A stretch of 64,000 nucleotides of DNA, taken from assembly GCF_014805685.1 (NCBI RefSeq), contig NC_060896.1, positions 13,954,389 to 14,018,388 of the forward strand, read 5' to 3'. The notes beneath the pieces are model-generated. The model saw only the letters and a list, made by a program, of their open reading frames with translations, did not search any database and was not told where the DNA came from. The position numbers were made by a program, and so were the translations under genes. Source of the DNA: Silurus meridionalis (lineage: Eukaryota; Chordata; Actinopteri; Siluriformes; Siluridae). This document shows, piece by piece, positions 21,939 to 35,044 of the stretch; position 1 is the first letter of the stretch; every line of letters begins with the position of its first letter.

Positions 21939-23337
21939 GAATGCTGACCTTGCTTAAATGGAGTCTATCTATGTTAATGTTGGTGTAGAAATGTCTAAGA
22001 GATGAGAGATACACAGTGGGTAAATCCACTTAAGTCTGTTTCGAGAAAAACATAAACATAAAAGTGATTTGTATAGATCACAGTAATGGTCCAGTTCTTT
22101 TTATTTTAACATTATATTTGAACAAGAAGTCAGAGAATTTTAGTCTGGTTTAGTATTTGTCCATAAATTAAGAGTTATTAAAAAAAAAAAATTTTATTAC
22201 GGTAGAAAGAAAAAAAATGCATTTAAAAATAATAAATACATAAATTTATCAATATCAAGATTTAATCAGTTTTTCAATGGTACAATTTTGTGGCAGTTTT
22301 CTAAGATAACCAGCTGGTTCACTGTTGCAAACAGCATGGAGAACTCGCCACAGTTCTGCAAATTTTATCTCACTTTCTTTTGTCTCTGCAGGTCTCAAAC
22401 AGCCTTGATGATTAGGGTTTAATGTAGGCCATGCCATCTGTTACAGAACTCCATGTTTCTTTTCTCTGCTGTTACATATCTCACAGCAGCATGTCTCTCT
22501 GCAGTGCTAAGTATGTGTTTTAACTTCACTACATTTCTGCTGAGAAATATTTCAATAGTTTAAACCTATGTGTGTGCCATTTCTGCACCATTTCTCCTTA
22601 CCATGACAACCTTCCTCTTTTTTTTGTGATTTATTTTCTTTTTTTCATGTGACTTCATTCTATTTATCAGTGGCATACTTTCCATAAAACTACTGAAAAG
22701 ATTTTGTATAACATTAAATTGCATACTGTATTTTCATAATACATAATTTTCCCCAAACTGGCATTAAAACTTAGTAATTTTGTGTGATCTGGTTATGCAA
22801 GTACACTATTTATTTACATGGTTTTTGCAATAGTCCATTGTTCTTACATAGTCTCAGTCTCAGACAGTCTGCTAGCTGCAGCTCATGTCATATGTATTTT
22901 AAACTAAATGGCTCACCATACTTCATTGCATACTGGCTTCTAGGCTCTATTGGCAAAACAAACTTGTGATCACTCCAACACAATTAGGTTTTTGGCTCAC
23001 AGATAGCAAATAATCTTGCAAAAAGTTAAAAGTTTTGTTTGAAGCTATAAGTGTTAAAAAGAGGAGATTCCAGAAGGTTACCAGAAAATGGTTAATCAAA
23101 ATAGTCTATATCTATTCAAATCAACCAATATTGCAGGTCTGACTTTAGTAAGTTGTAAATTTGATCTACTAAAACATTTAAACCAAAAACAGATAATTAA
23201 GCTACTAATCGCAATTTATTTGTATTACAATTCAATTGTGGGAAAGTCGTAGCTTCATGGTCAAATTGTTGGGCTTCAGAACCTTGAAAGTTAGAACTGT
23301 CAACTGTTAGGCCCAAATGCCAATGAGAATGGCAACA

Positions 23338-23412
23338 ATACAGTAATTCCCAATAATCGCAAAAACGCCCGCGAATAAACAAAAAAACGCGATAAACAAA
23401 CGCCAATTCAAT
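23338..23412. mobile_element. Possible Tigger/pogo-like MITE fragment
   Basis: ATACAGTAATTCCCAATAAT followed by repeated GCG(A/C)ATAAACAA motifs resembles the ends of Tigger-type elements. Only one end is discernible. Confidence 0.4.
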
Positions 23413-23606
23413 AATGCTATTTTATGTATACAGTACTGTACTGTATTAACATTTTACTTCATTTTATAATGAATAATTATATTTTTATCAATAAATGTTA
23501 TTATTTTAACATAAAACTATTTTCTTTTCTAACTGAAAAGTACATGTGAACTGAGATTAGACTCACATTTCCCTTTTGTTGTGTATTTCAATGTTGTGTT
23601 TTGTGA

Positions 23607-23611
23607 GTGTG

Positions 23612-23653
<42 letters not shown>
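23607..23653. repeat. (GT)n microsatellite
   Basis: GT repeat with one CG interruption. Confidence 0.97.
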
Positions 23654-23655
<2 letters not shown>

Positions 23656-25710
23656 ATGATCCCAAGACATCCCTCTACATCCTCCATTAAGGCAGGAAGT
23701 TTTCTCTGTTTCTAGCTGGCTCATCCAGGTCTCTGAAGTCCTGTTTGTGAAAAACAGGTCATAGTTTCTTTTATCCAAGCTCACTATCAGGAAACGAGGC
23801 TTGTCCTTCCATCCCCCCCACTGCCCCAAGTGTTAATCCAGTCCTCTAATCTCAACAGGGAAACATCTCTCCCTGCACACACCTCTAACACAAACCGGAA
23901 CAGACCATCAAATTCATGTTCCAAGCCTAAATTGACGCTATTTAGCAACCTTGCGGAGACGTGGAGAGTGCCAGAGCTGCAATCCTGAAAGCATGCTGCT
24001 AACAAGCTAATGCAAATAAATATGCCTTTTTTAAAGCATCTGCTAGATTCAGCAGCATTACTCTCAGTGTACAGGGCTGCTAAAAATATTCCACTTCTCA
24101 GATCTGCTTTATTAGATTCAGTTTCCTGGCAGCTCAGAGCTTTGAGTATACACTGCTCCTATGGGGGAAGCCACAGTTCACTGCAGGTACGTCAGAGACA
24201 GAAACAGAAACAATCATTATCCTAAGGGACATGTTGAGGCTGACAATCAACCCGAGTTACCAGTCATTAGTATATTTTAATACATGTTCTAAGTGTCTAT
24301 AACAAAACCTATACTGATTAGAGGCACAGATCTGCTGCAACGAGACTGGCAGTATACAAATGTATGTCACGCAAGCAATTGTTTTTCCTTCATCTTAGGT
24401 GAGACTTCAACAGGCTGTCAAGGGCACTCTGTCTGAAAGGATGCCTCGTCCAAATCTGAACTCCCTCTGCCGTATCCCCTCCCTCTTTCCCGCCCTTCTA
24501 CAGCTCTCCTGTTGTATTGGCTCGTCTCTCTTTTGTACGTCTTTGAGTGGCCGGTGCACGTCTGCCACATTTTTCTCCGGCATCCCCAGCTACTTAACAT
24601 TCGGCATCTGGCTCCCCACACAGACACTCATGGCACACTTGTATTCTTTTATACTATTTAATTTGGAAGAACAGAAGAGAAAAATAAGGCGAATGTGTGT
24701 GGCCCTCCTTTTTGTTCTAAGAGAGGGACAAGCCTCGTGCTGTGGTCCTCTTTAGAAACAGCAGCTGGTTGGAGTGAGCCGAGTAAACCCGGCCACCCCT
24801 GTCTCTTTCTCTGCTTTTGTTTCTCCCTGCTTTCATGTGTGCTCCGCTGACAAGGCTCCGGCTCGACCGGTAACTGTGGCGACGTGCCACAGCTAAATAG
24901 CCCAAAAACCTCTTTTTGGCCTCTGTCATGGAAAACTTGGTGCAACTTCAAAATGCAGCTTTATGAAATGTGCTTCATTTCTGTACATTTTAAGACATTA
25001 TAATTGCATAAGGGATTTCACAAAGCAGGAGAACTAATTTCCTTTTTTTCCCTTTACAGCTGTCAGAAGATCCACAGATCCATCTTTTTAAATGAAAAGA
25101 AGGAAGTGAGTGGCATTTAATGACTTCCCTTCATCTGCACTTGTTTCCTCAAACTGGTGGTTTGATGAGCTGTGTTTAACACCCCTTTCTGCCACATATT
25201 GTTTAGGTGGGTGGGATGCCATACAAATACTTTACAAATACAAATACCAAGCAACTATTACTGAGATGTATAAAAAAAAAAGTCAGGTCTATAACGTGCA
25301 CTTATTTAGTGTTGGCTTATTTAAAAAAAAAAGACAGGAGTCAAATTGTGTAAACTGTACTCCTTTAATTTTCACCCTCTCTAAATACTCAGCATACTCA
25401 AATGTGACTTAAATATAAATCACCCCCAATCTGTAAGCTTTAATCAAATATGACATTAACAATAGCAGTTGACTTCAAGTGGCCATTCAGCTGTGCTCTT
25501 TTATGAGAAAATTTAATAGGTCTGTCACAAAAGGAACAAATATGATAGGAGTCACAAATATTTCAGTTAGAGTAACAGATTTGACCTTGTGAAGATTTTT
25601 TATTTTTACACAATCGAAAGAAGTCATTCAGTTTCTGAGGTTAGGGCTAGATATGGGTGCAGAAATAACTTTAATTATTATGTCATTGAAAGTTCTTTAC
25701 AAGGATAGTA

Positions 25711-25712
<2 letters not shown>

Positions 25713-25761
<49 letters not shown>
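25713..25761. repeat. (GT)n microsatellite
   Basis: About 24 GT units. Confidence 0.97.
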
Positions 25762-25765
<4 letters not shown>

Positions 25766-26046
25766 ATGTGGATGGAACAGGACAGCTGACAGCCCTCCCC
25801 AGCTCCCACTCATGATTGGCTGCTGATGACATCACTATTCTATTCTCCCCATTTCACCTTTTCTGTCTACAGCCCAAACTTTCTCTCTGTCCTCCTCTCT
25901 GATTTGAAACTCTTTCTTACACAGCCCTATTCATTTTGTTGTTCTTACAATCTGCTTAATTAAAAAAAGCTTTCAGATTCCAGCAAAGTTAGTCAGAGTG
26001 TCTCAAGCACTCACACAGTCTAACTGATGACACTTACTGACTGGTC

Positions 26047-26058
26047 ATCTCTCTCTCG

Positions 26059-26143
<85 letters not shown>
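26047..26143. repeat. (TC)n microsatellite
   Basis: About 97 bp of CT repeat with two small interruptions near the left end. Confidence 0.97.
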
Positions 26144-26147
<4 letters not shown>

Positions 26148-27560
26148 CTCACACATGCACACACCCACAAGTATAAAGCCATTTAATTAGAACCCATGAA
26201 ATCAATCATTACGGTTATTTCGAATCCCGGCTTGACAGGGGAGCCTCTGATGTCTCCCAAGGGTCATATAGCAGATGGCCTTTCATGGACACATAGGGTG
26301 GGGAACTAGAACGTCCTCCTCCACTGTCTAAGCTGATATACTGCCCAGGGGACATATAGGAAATGTGAAGGTATGAAGTATGAGGACTTTTCTGTCATTT
26401 GGTTGTAGGAAATGTGTACAGTATCACAAGCCAAAGGAGAAAAAGAAGAGAAGCTACTAAAACACTAGTTGACTATTTAAAATAAAGAATTGTAGTATAA
26501 AGAGGTCACTATGCTATCGATAATGTGTTGGTCTGTTAATAAGTTACAAATCTATATGCCTCTGTTAAAATCTAAGGGTTTTTAAATGTTAAAAATGCAA
26601 CGAATACTGCCAGATTTCTATTTTCACCATCTTGGGTGCATATTGCTTAAGTAATAATTTGTTGAAGTGCCTTTTGCTTGTAACACATCACTTAGACTAT
26701 TTCTTTTTGTGAGTTCAACAATATCTACAAACTGCAGGTGGATCTCTAAATCATTCAGCTGTTGGTGGGCTTGAATTAATTTTTGTAATTATTATTGTTA
26801 TTAAGAGAAACTCTTTCTCTATCCATTGGCTCCGACATGACTGACCAGTAGACTTTCCTGCAGGCACTTTGATGATGCTGCAAGTCTCTTGGTATCCTCC
26901 TTATAAGATTTCATCTCTTCTCTTTGACAATTTTGGAGGGACATCCTGTTCTTGCTGATGTCGCTGTGATGCCCCGTTTTTATTTTATTTTTTTTGCCTC
27001 TTCTCTTTTTGATAGCCTTCACAGTGTTCAATAATACATCTAAATGTTCTGAAAATTCTTTTGTAGCCCTTTTCTAATCAGTATTTTTAGCAGGGAGATG
27101 AAGCCCTCAGATAACTCAGAAAACACTATAGATGCAGCTGCTCTTTATTTCAGGTTAATAAGAATCACTTAATTGATGACAGATATATGATAATTGCATT
27201 TGAACATGTGTACACTACCACATGCCTAATTATATATATTAAAAAAATGTACACGTGCAGCAATTTTTATTGTTAATTTTTCATAAGATCAGCCATTACA
27301 AATTGAGGGGGTGTGACAGACTTTTTTTTATAAATCCACTGCATGTTAGAATTCTTTATTTTCCCTTCATTATGTGCTTTATCCTGATAAAAGCTGCAGT
27401 TTTATACAAAGCCCACTTGAGAAAAACAACAGCCACTATAGTACAACTCATTTCAGACACAGTGGGTAGTGTAGACAGGTCTGAATAGCATGGATTGATA
27501 TCTTGACTAGACAGGTGTCTATTGGCTATTTGGCTGGTAAGATCATGGGGAGTGGGAAGC

Positions 27561-27564
<4 letters not shown>

Positions 27565-27649
<85 letters not shown>

Positions 27650-27710
27650 AGAGAGAGGGAGAGGGAGATGGAGACAGAGAGAGGGGAGAGAGAAGACGAG
27701 AGAGAGAGAA
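27565..27710. repeat. (GA)n tract with purine-rich degenerate extension
   Basis: Pure GA from 27565 to 27645, then an imperfect GA/GGGA purine tract to about 27710. Confidence 0.95.
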
Positions 27711-29089
27711 CAGACACAAGTAAAGCCAAAAGGAAATTGTGTGTTAGCCCCCACCCCATGATTAGATGTTAGTCAGATTAAGGAGTGCTGGCTGTTTTCC
27801 GTATAGGCTGGAGACGTGAAACACCGTTGGCGCTTTACAGTGCAGCAGAAAACCCCACATCAGATCCCTTACAATCAGCACTGCAATCAACACCAGGCCT
27901 GGCCCCTAACACCCACCAACCCACAAACACATACACACACAAAAAATGCTTTCCTTAGACATAGCAACATGCTGCCCAATGCCCAGGAGACTACCATAAC
28001 AACAGTTCTTGTGCAAGCACAGGTGGGGGGTAAGAGGGATAAAGGGTTGCTTATGCACGGCTATCCAAGGAAGAGGGAAAGAAAGAGCCACAGGCAAAGC
28101 ATTAACCACCTCGAAGAAACAGGATTTCCAGAGATGATTGAAACAGAATAGCACGCCCCCACGCACACACCCAAACAAACAATGGTCCCCTTTGTGCAGT
28201 GTTGTGCCACAGACACAGCCAGGTCTGACATAAAGACACAGTCTGAAAAACCAGGGACTGACTCCCCCTTCACGTATGCACGTACACACAGACTCCGGTA
28301 TGACGCAGCAGTAACACCAACAAGGCATGGCAGGGCTAGAGCTGCAGCCCACTACAGGGCCCCCATTCTCAAAAACATGCCTTTTGTCCCCATGGAGGCT
28401 ATCATACACCTTCCCCCCAAAATAACACAGGCACTCACTGCTCTTTAACATGCAGTACCATTATTGTACAGAAGGGGGACAGAGAGGATCTTCTGTATCA
28501 TGAAACCTCCATGAGAGACAGAGAGAGAGAGTGAAGGATAGGAAGAGAAAAAGAGCAAGGATGGGTGACGCTTCAGGCAAAAGCACCGTATAATTAGCCG
28601 GAGCCAAACAAAGATGTAAATCGTTCACTCGCCAGAACAGCATAGAGATATTTGTGCCAGGCACGGCTTCTTTTACCCCTTAGGTCTGCACTTCATGAAC
28701 GGCCAAGTAAACAAAAACAGCAATTAATGATGAACACATGTAGCACCAATTAAGGCTATTATTCAAGAGCCAACAAGCGTTAGATATGTTGAATTAATGA
28801 CATTTCACTTTAGGCATTCAGAACGACCACATTGTCCGACCTGCACTCCAGCGAGCTCTCCTACATGGAGGAGCCTTTTGTTGAATGTAATAAGCCAACC
28901 GCAACTTCCAGTGCACAGACAGCCGTCTCTGGTTGACAGCTGATGTATTTTTGCTACAAAGGCAGGCCAGTGTTTCCTGAGGGTTTGGTGGGAGCCTGAA
29001 TAAGCACTCGTCACTCACAGCCCTCTTCAGTCCCATTCATACAGCTCAATCAATGGAATAACCACACGTACTCACTCACGCACACATGC

Positions 29090-29094
<5 letters not shown>

Positions 29095-29151
<57 letters not shown>
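29095..29151. repeat. (CA)n microsatellite
   Basis: CA repeat with one AA interruption near 29144. Confidence 0.97.
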
Positions 29152-29152
<1 letters not shown>

Positions 29153-29332
29153 GCCTAGGGCGTTTCCTATATTCTGTACAACTCAACTCAACTTCTTCAA
29201 ACACCAATCAGTAATACACACAAATACACAGATGTTTTGTCTAACTGTCCTTGTGAGGACCTTCCATTCATAAATTCCTATAGCTACACCTAAACCTAAC
29301 TCTAACCTCAACCACACTTACTAACCAGGATC

Positions 29333-29529
29333 CCTTGACTCAGTGGTTAACTGTGGACTACAGTTTAGATGGTTAGATTTTTAAGCTCTAGTACTGCCCT
29401 TAAGCATGGGCAAGCCTCTCTGCTTCAGGGGTGCTGTAACCATGTGCTCTGACCCCAACATCCTAATACACTGGGATATATAAAAACACATCTTCAGCGT
29501 AACCATCATTTATATGTGACAAATAAATG
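29333..29529 (+). mobile_element. tRNA-derived SINE, old copy
   Basis: GACTCAGTGGTTAA matches an A-box-like start. The body carries GGGGTGCTGTAACCATG and CTCTGACCCCAAC, and the tail ATATGTGACAAATAAATG. The same blocks in the same order occur at 30821-31034. The head is scrambled and the B box is not recognisable. Confidence 0.7.
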
Positions 29530-30350
29530 TTTTTTCTTATAAAGAAGAGTAAGAGAGGAAGAGTGTTCTCAACCAAGAACACCCTGTTCTTATAGATAAA
29601 TGATCTGTAGAACTTCCTCTACAAAACCCAATCAAGAACAGAAGGTTGCGACTCCAGATTTCATCGCGTTCCTACGATGACTAAATTCTATTTGAATACA
29701 CAATGAAAATGTGTAAACAAATAAATGAACTTATTTCCAAATAAATTAAGAAGAAAACTGATATTGCAATATTAACATACAGGCACAACTCATTGCATGT
29801 CATTAACTCAGCGACATCAGAATCTCTTGAATCCTGTTTCATTATGGTGTTCAGCATAACCCTAATCAAATCTTCAGCAAAACTTAAACTACAGAAAACA
29901 TTAAGTATGTATGTTGAACATTTTCTAACTCATATTCTTTATCTCTCTCTAAAGAAACTATAAAAACGTACATTATCTAGAAAGACACACTTGTTAAAAA
30001 ATGTAAACTATTAAACAGAGAAAAGTCACAATACAATAGCTATCATATAAATTTAATTGACTACTAATAAATGAAGTATTTAAGCATTTAATTGCTCTTA
30101 CACTTATAAACAACTGGAGTATTTGGCTGTTTGAATCAGATTGCACAAGCGTACAGACATGTTGATTCAATCTCTTAACCCTTTGCAGAATCATGAACAA
30201 ATATCCTTGGAACAAATAAAAGAAAACTGCTCTTTAAAACCTTTGTATGACATACCCTAGGTGAAGCAGCTTTTTAAAACGGATCTTATGTTAAGATGTT
30301 ATGTTATCTTTTGTTTTAAAAATTCTTATGTTCTTAAATTCTTTTTTGTC

Positions 30351-30369
30351 TTTTTTTTTTTTTTTTTTT
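30351..30369. repeat. Poly-T tract
   Basis: Nineteen consecutive T. Confidence 0.95.
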
Positions 30370-30820
30370 GCCTCTGTGCAGTGTACCACTACAACAGCTG
30401 ATGTCATGTCACAACTTGCTGAGACTTCAGTGAAATCTGTGTTGTGAACACAACCACATATAAACACTGAAGAACCATTTATCAGATGTTTATGTAATGT
30501 TTATCATATGCTAGATCACGGTTTACACTGGCTCTGAAGCATGCAGGAAAATACAACAATGTTACAGCTGTATCTTGTCAAAAAGTTGTGATGAAAAGGC
30601 TATAAAAACACTCACTTTGAAGGGAACAAGCTTTCCTCCATGAAAATGGCCAATCATCATTTTAGTTATGGGAAACACTTCAATTTCAGTCAACTGTACT
30701 TGACGAGATAAATCACAGCCTTGTGCTATCAGTCTGTGATGGTTTAAATTGTAGCCATTTTTAAAAGAATATACAGCAGAGGATGGGAAATTATTCACAT
30801 TACGCACAATGGTATAAATA

Positions 30821-31034
30821 TGGCGGTGGTATCTCAGTGGTTAAGGCTCTGGGTTACTGATTGGAAGGTCAGGGCCCCAGGTCTGCCACTCGTGCTCCAG
30901 GGGGACTGTATCATGGCTGCCCCTACGTTCTGACCCCAGCCTTCTAAAATCACTGGGATATGCGAAGATTAGAATTTCACTGTGCTGTAATGTATATGTG
31001 ACAAATAAAGGCGCTTCTCAAAAAAAAAAAAAAA
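30821..31034 (+). mobile_element. tRNA-derived SINE with A tail
   Basis: The head TGGTATCTCAGTGG (30827-30840) is an A-box-like Pol III motif, followed by TTAAGGCTCTGGGTTACTGA and AAGGTCAGGGCCCCAG. The B-box region appears shortened. The body has GACTGTATCATGGCTGCCCC and TTCTGACCCCAGCC. The tail CACTGTGCTGTAATGTATAT and GTGACAAATAAAG resembles an L2-type 3' end, followed by A14. No target duplication is clear. Confidence 0.82.
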
Positions 31035-33736
31035 CCACAGCAGCAGAAAAAAGGTGTGTGATAGCATTAAGGATGCAGGTGAATTCCATTTGCATGCCTG
31101 CAGGTTGAAATTCCTGGCTGATGCGCACAGCTGCACACCTCGAGTATATACAGCACATGCATCCTGCTCCATGTATCTCTCCGTGTCTCTCACTTGTCTG
31201 TTAGTGCTCAGAGCTCAAGAGTGAGATTATTATGAAGGACACACCACCTCCTACACATCTTTTCCATTTCAAATATGTGAAAGCACTCAAACACAGAACA
31301 TTCCACATCCAGACATCCAGACATGCTGTACATAATATCTGTCAAGCCTGATTTGTAGCAAATTCCTTTGTTAGATATTGAATCACGCCATATGGGTTAA
31401 AGGGGCATGCTTATGTCTGCTCAAATCAAGACGTCTGACCAGAGTGAGAAAACATGTCTATAGATCTCTGTTAATAAGCCAAACCTCATTATACTTTAGC
31501 AAGCAAGAATTGTACAGCGGTTACACTGAATATCGGCATAGCTGAATTTTACTCCCAATTATAAATATGCTATTGCTTTTATACAATTCTATATGCAAGA
31601 AATGTATTTCAATTATGTGACATTTTGCACATGATACAGCAAAACCTTCTGCTAATTTTTGCTCTGTTATTGCAAATAGATCCCAAAGAAGAACTTTATA
31701 GCATGCTGGGTAGCACACTGATGTGTATGTTCTCTTTAAAGGTGTTTCCAGTAAAATTGGGGGCCCATTGCATCTTCATTTGACAGTTTTGCATGTATCA
31801 TTATATAAAGGGATTATATAAGGGACTTTTAAATGCTTAAAATAAAAATCCAGAAGAGCCAAAGTTTTAATTGTTCAAAGTCTGCTTAAAGATTAAAGTC
31901 TGCAAAATATACCCCATGCATAGTGATTTCAATTGTACCTTTACCGGTCAACGGTCTTTCAATTGTGGACATCATAGATTTAAGTAAACCCTGAGTCTGC
32001 TCATTTCTCTAGTAAGGATGTTCAAATGCTTTGAATTGCTTTGTTTACATTGCAACAAGCCAGTCATGCTCACTTTTAAAAGACAAAATGAGTTTTCAAG
32101 TTTTCCAAATTCTCAAAAAAAGATTATTTTTTCTATTGGCACAGGACCACTGTCCACCGTATGTCCTAAATTATTCAGGAATTTGAAAGGAAGTAGCTAA
32201 AAATGAGGAATTGGTTCAGTCTGTTCTGCCCTCCCGCCCCATTCAAACATTTCCCAGCATGAATCAGTCTAACCCTGATGACCTTCGGTGGCTTGAATTC
32301 TGCAAAGACACAACATTTAGCCACTGTTTTAACCACACTTCAGAAAAAAAAAAAAAAACTGAAAAATTATGGCACTCCATATAAGCATAGTGCTAGACAG
32401 TGTTAGACAGTGCTTTCTCAAAATAAATTAAAGATTTATCATTTGTTCTAACTCGAGTCTGGAGTTAAAAAACTGATTCTAGAACATAATTGACTCTTGT
32501 TGGTCAATGGTGTAGTCAAGTTCAGGTTTATTTACAGTTCTTATAGAGAAACAGTGTGAAAAGATGCTTCATATGGAGACCTTGACAGGAAACTGATGGA
32601 TAAGAACTCATTGCATTGAACAAAGACCTAAATTTGTGTCTGTGGAAAAGTAAATTGGATCCACAATAATTAAATTTGCTGTGTAAGAAGGGTGTAAATT
32701 AATAGACTAAATAAATGTAGCTGCTCTATAATACAATTACTGGCTCACTGTGTGCATTTAAATTTGGGATTGTAACTAAATGGAAAATAACATATTTGAA
32801 CTATTATTTAATATATTTACTGCAACTTGTTTCATGCATGTGTTCCTGCAGCCTCTCTCTGTCACAACATTCACACATACCTCATGAGTGAATGCAACTT
32901 GTTAGCCCGCAGAATAAGCAAAGAAATGATGAAGAGATAAGTAGAAGAAAGCTCGGAAACCATTAGCTGTCAATGGTGTTTATTTCCTTCACAACTCCTA
33001 CTGATAAGTACATGCTTCTGTAAAAGAGAACTATGTTTTGAAGACGTTCGAGTCCCAATAGGAATTTGTGTGGCATTACAACTGTTGTTTAGTCAGCAAA
33101 GTTTCATAACTTATAATTTCATAGTTTTTGTTCTTTGTAGTTATTTGCTCCTTTGTGATGAAACTGTAATTTGTGATTAAAAGTAATTGTTTAGTGACTA
33201 TTGCATGCAATCCTGAGGTATTTTATACCAAAAAGTTATTTGTTGAGGGAATTTCTTTCTCAATTTTCAAAGCCTGTGCAGATGCCTGTCAGTGCCTATT
33301 TTTTTTTTCACGAAATATAAAGGCATTCACAGAAATGCAGTAAACCCTACCCTTTCTCATAGCTTACATGAGCAGGTCTTAAGGAGGAACATTTAGTGCC
33401 ACTTAGGAGAACACTTTGAAGAAAGCTTTTTTGTGAATATGGCTCTCACAACCTGTGTGACAGTCAGGGCTAAGAGGGACATTCTTGCTGTTAGAAAAGC
33501 CTTCATCTCCCCAAGAGCCACATGTTCAGAACTCCTGAACCACTCGGTTCATTTCTAAAGACAATGGCTAGATTGTGGAGATAATACAAATATGGCCATT
33601 TAATTCTAGGGTATAAAAAGAAAACTAGGGAGAAGAAAAGAAACCAGAGCTAAATCAAAGCCAGAGACATTAGCTCATTGTTTTTCCCAAGTGAACTTTC
33701 GCTCAGATAAAACACACACTATAATGTAATACAGCA

Positions 33737-33737
<1 letters not shown>

Positions 33738-33806
<69 letters not shown>
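33738..33806. repeat. (CA)n microsatellite
   Basis: About 34 uninterrupted CA units. Confidence 0.97.
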
Positions 33807-33809
<3 letters not shown>

Positions 33810-34217
33810 TACAGAGCTTCTATAATGACTCAAATCGGGCTGCTTCTGCATTTGGTTCGGTTTTCCTGGGATTTGTTATGTAGAATCTTGGATTAGCTAC
33901 AGACGAATCCAAAAGAAAGGTTCTTTTAAGGAAGTACTGTACTTGTGACTCGGCAAAACATGCTAAATCCAGGCCTCCCTCCTTTCTCTCTCTCTCAGAC
34001 CCCCACCCCTCACACACTCACTACTTGCAGACATAGGGGTTTACAGAGGTCTCAGGCAGGCAAGAAGGGAGTAAAGGGACCTGCTTTTGTATTTTTTTAT
34101 TAGTTTTCTTTCTTTTTCTTTTGCTCTGTACTTTCCTAATTGTTCACTGCATACAACACACGGTTTGTAATACTAATATGTAAAACCTTGCTCTCTCAGA
34201 GTATGTGACTATGAAAA

Positions 34218-34219
<2 letters not shown>

Positions 34220-34278
<59 letters not shown>
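34220..34278. repeat. (GT)n microsatellite
   Basis: About 29 uninterrupted units; it lies 413 bp from the facing (CA)n tract. Confidence 0.97.
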
Positions 34279-34279
<1 letters not shown>

Positions 34280-35044
34280 TTAATAACAGCTACTCAGCAC
34301 TCTTTTTCCATTGTGCCTATACCTACGACATTAAAACATCTACCTTTCAAACAGATTATCTAAATATATGACTGGTTCATGAAATTCTAATGCAATATCA
34401 ATTTGGCTTAATAGTACTGCTATATTGGATGCTCAGATTTCACAATAAACAAATAAACCAGACACAGTCTAGTAAATCTCGGGGTGGCTATATGGGGTGA
34501 GTCTAGAGGTGTTCTGTTCAATACAGGCAGTACAAAGACAAACACTAAGCCACTGTTTGTGTTTGGTCAACAGGTTTTTTTACTGCCAAAGTATTTCCAT
34601 CTCTCAGTAAGCAGGGCAAAGTTGGCATTTTTCAGTGGGGTCCCTAAAATACCCACATCAATAGCATAAAGGAGCAGGTTTAAAACTGTATGAGTACCTA
34701 AGTCAATAGAGTTCTATATATACACAATTGGGAGAACCCAAAAGAGTGCTAGATAGAAGGATATTAGAGTTGTATACAGATAATTTAGATACAGAGACCT
34801 AATCAGTATTCATCCACCTATTAGAATTAGAAGTGGGGTTTTAAATCATAATTCAACATTATGAAAATGTGTATTTTTATTAACCTGTTATTTTGCTTAT
34901 TAGTATTTCACATGGTCACTAGTATTGAGTAGGTTGTTTAAATAATACTTTTTTAACCTTTTATTTATTATCAGGCTGATCCAACTTGCATGATTTTTAT
35001 CATGGCAACTCACAATGTAAGTCACTAGCGTGGCTGGCACCCAC

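Larger units (their letters stand above)
21939..28555. other. Intron 2 segment: microsatellites and one pogo-like fragment
   Basis: It contains (GT)n at 23607-23653 and 25713-25761, (TC)n at 26047-26143, (GA)n at 27565-27645 and a small Tigger/pogo-like end at 23338-23412. A 60-codon minus-strand frame at 22255-22437 has protein-like composition but I cannot identify it. No gene is supported. Confidence 0.65.
28556..35040. other. Intron 2 segment: unique block, then two SINE copies
   Basis: 28560-28800 is repeat-poor and may be conserved regulatory sequence (see findings). Then come (CA)n at 29095-29151, a degenerate CCTAA-like patch at 29288-29315, SINE copies at 29333-29529 and 30821-31034, (CA)n at 33738-33806 and (GT)n at 34220-34278. 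The rest holds nothing recognised. Confidence 0.65.

Noticed and set aside
27503..27772. Glu-Arg repeat open frames on the + strand and Ser-Leu frames on the minus strand
   Set aside because: They are direct translations of the (GA)n microsatellite.
27906..28451. Longest uninterrupted frame (181 codons, minus strand) in intron 2
   Set aside because: No domain, no family resemblance, Cys-rich by chance, and overlapped by open frames on the other strand. No splice or promoter evidence supports it.
29288..29315. CCTAA-type telomere-like patch
   Set aside because: The units vary (CCTAAA, CCTAAC, TCTAAC) and it probably belongs to a dispersed repeat next to the SINE.
30821..30895. True tRNA gene
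   Set aside because: There is an A-box-like motif, but the B box is disrupted, there is no cloverleaf, and the SINE body and A tail follow.
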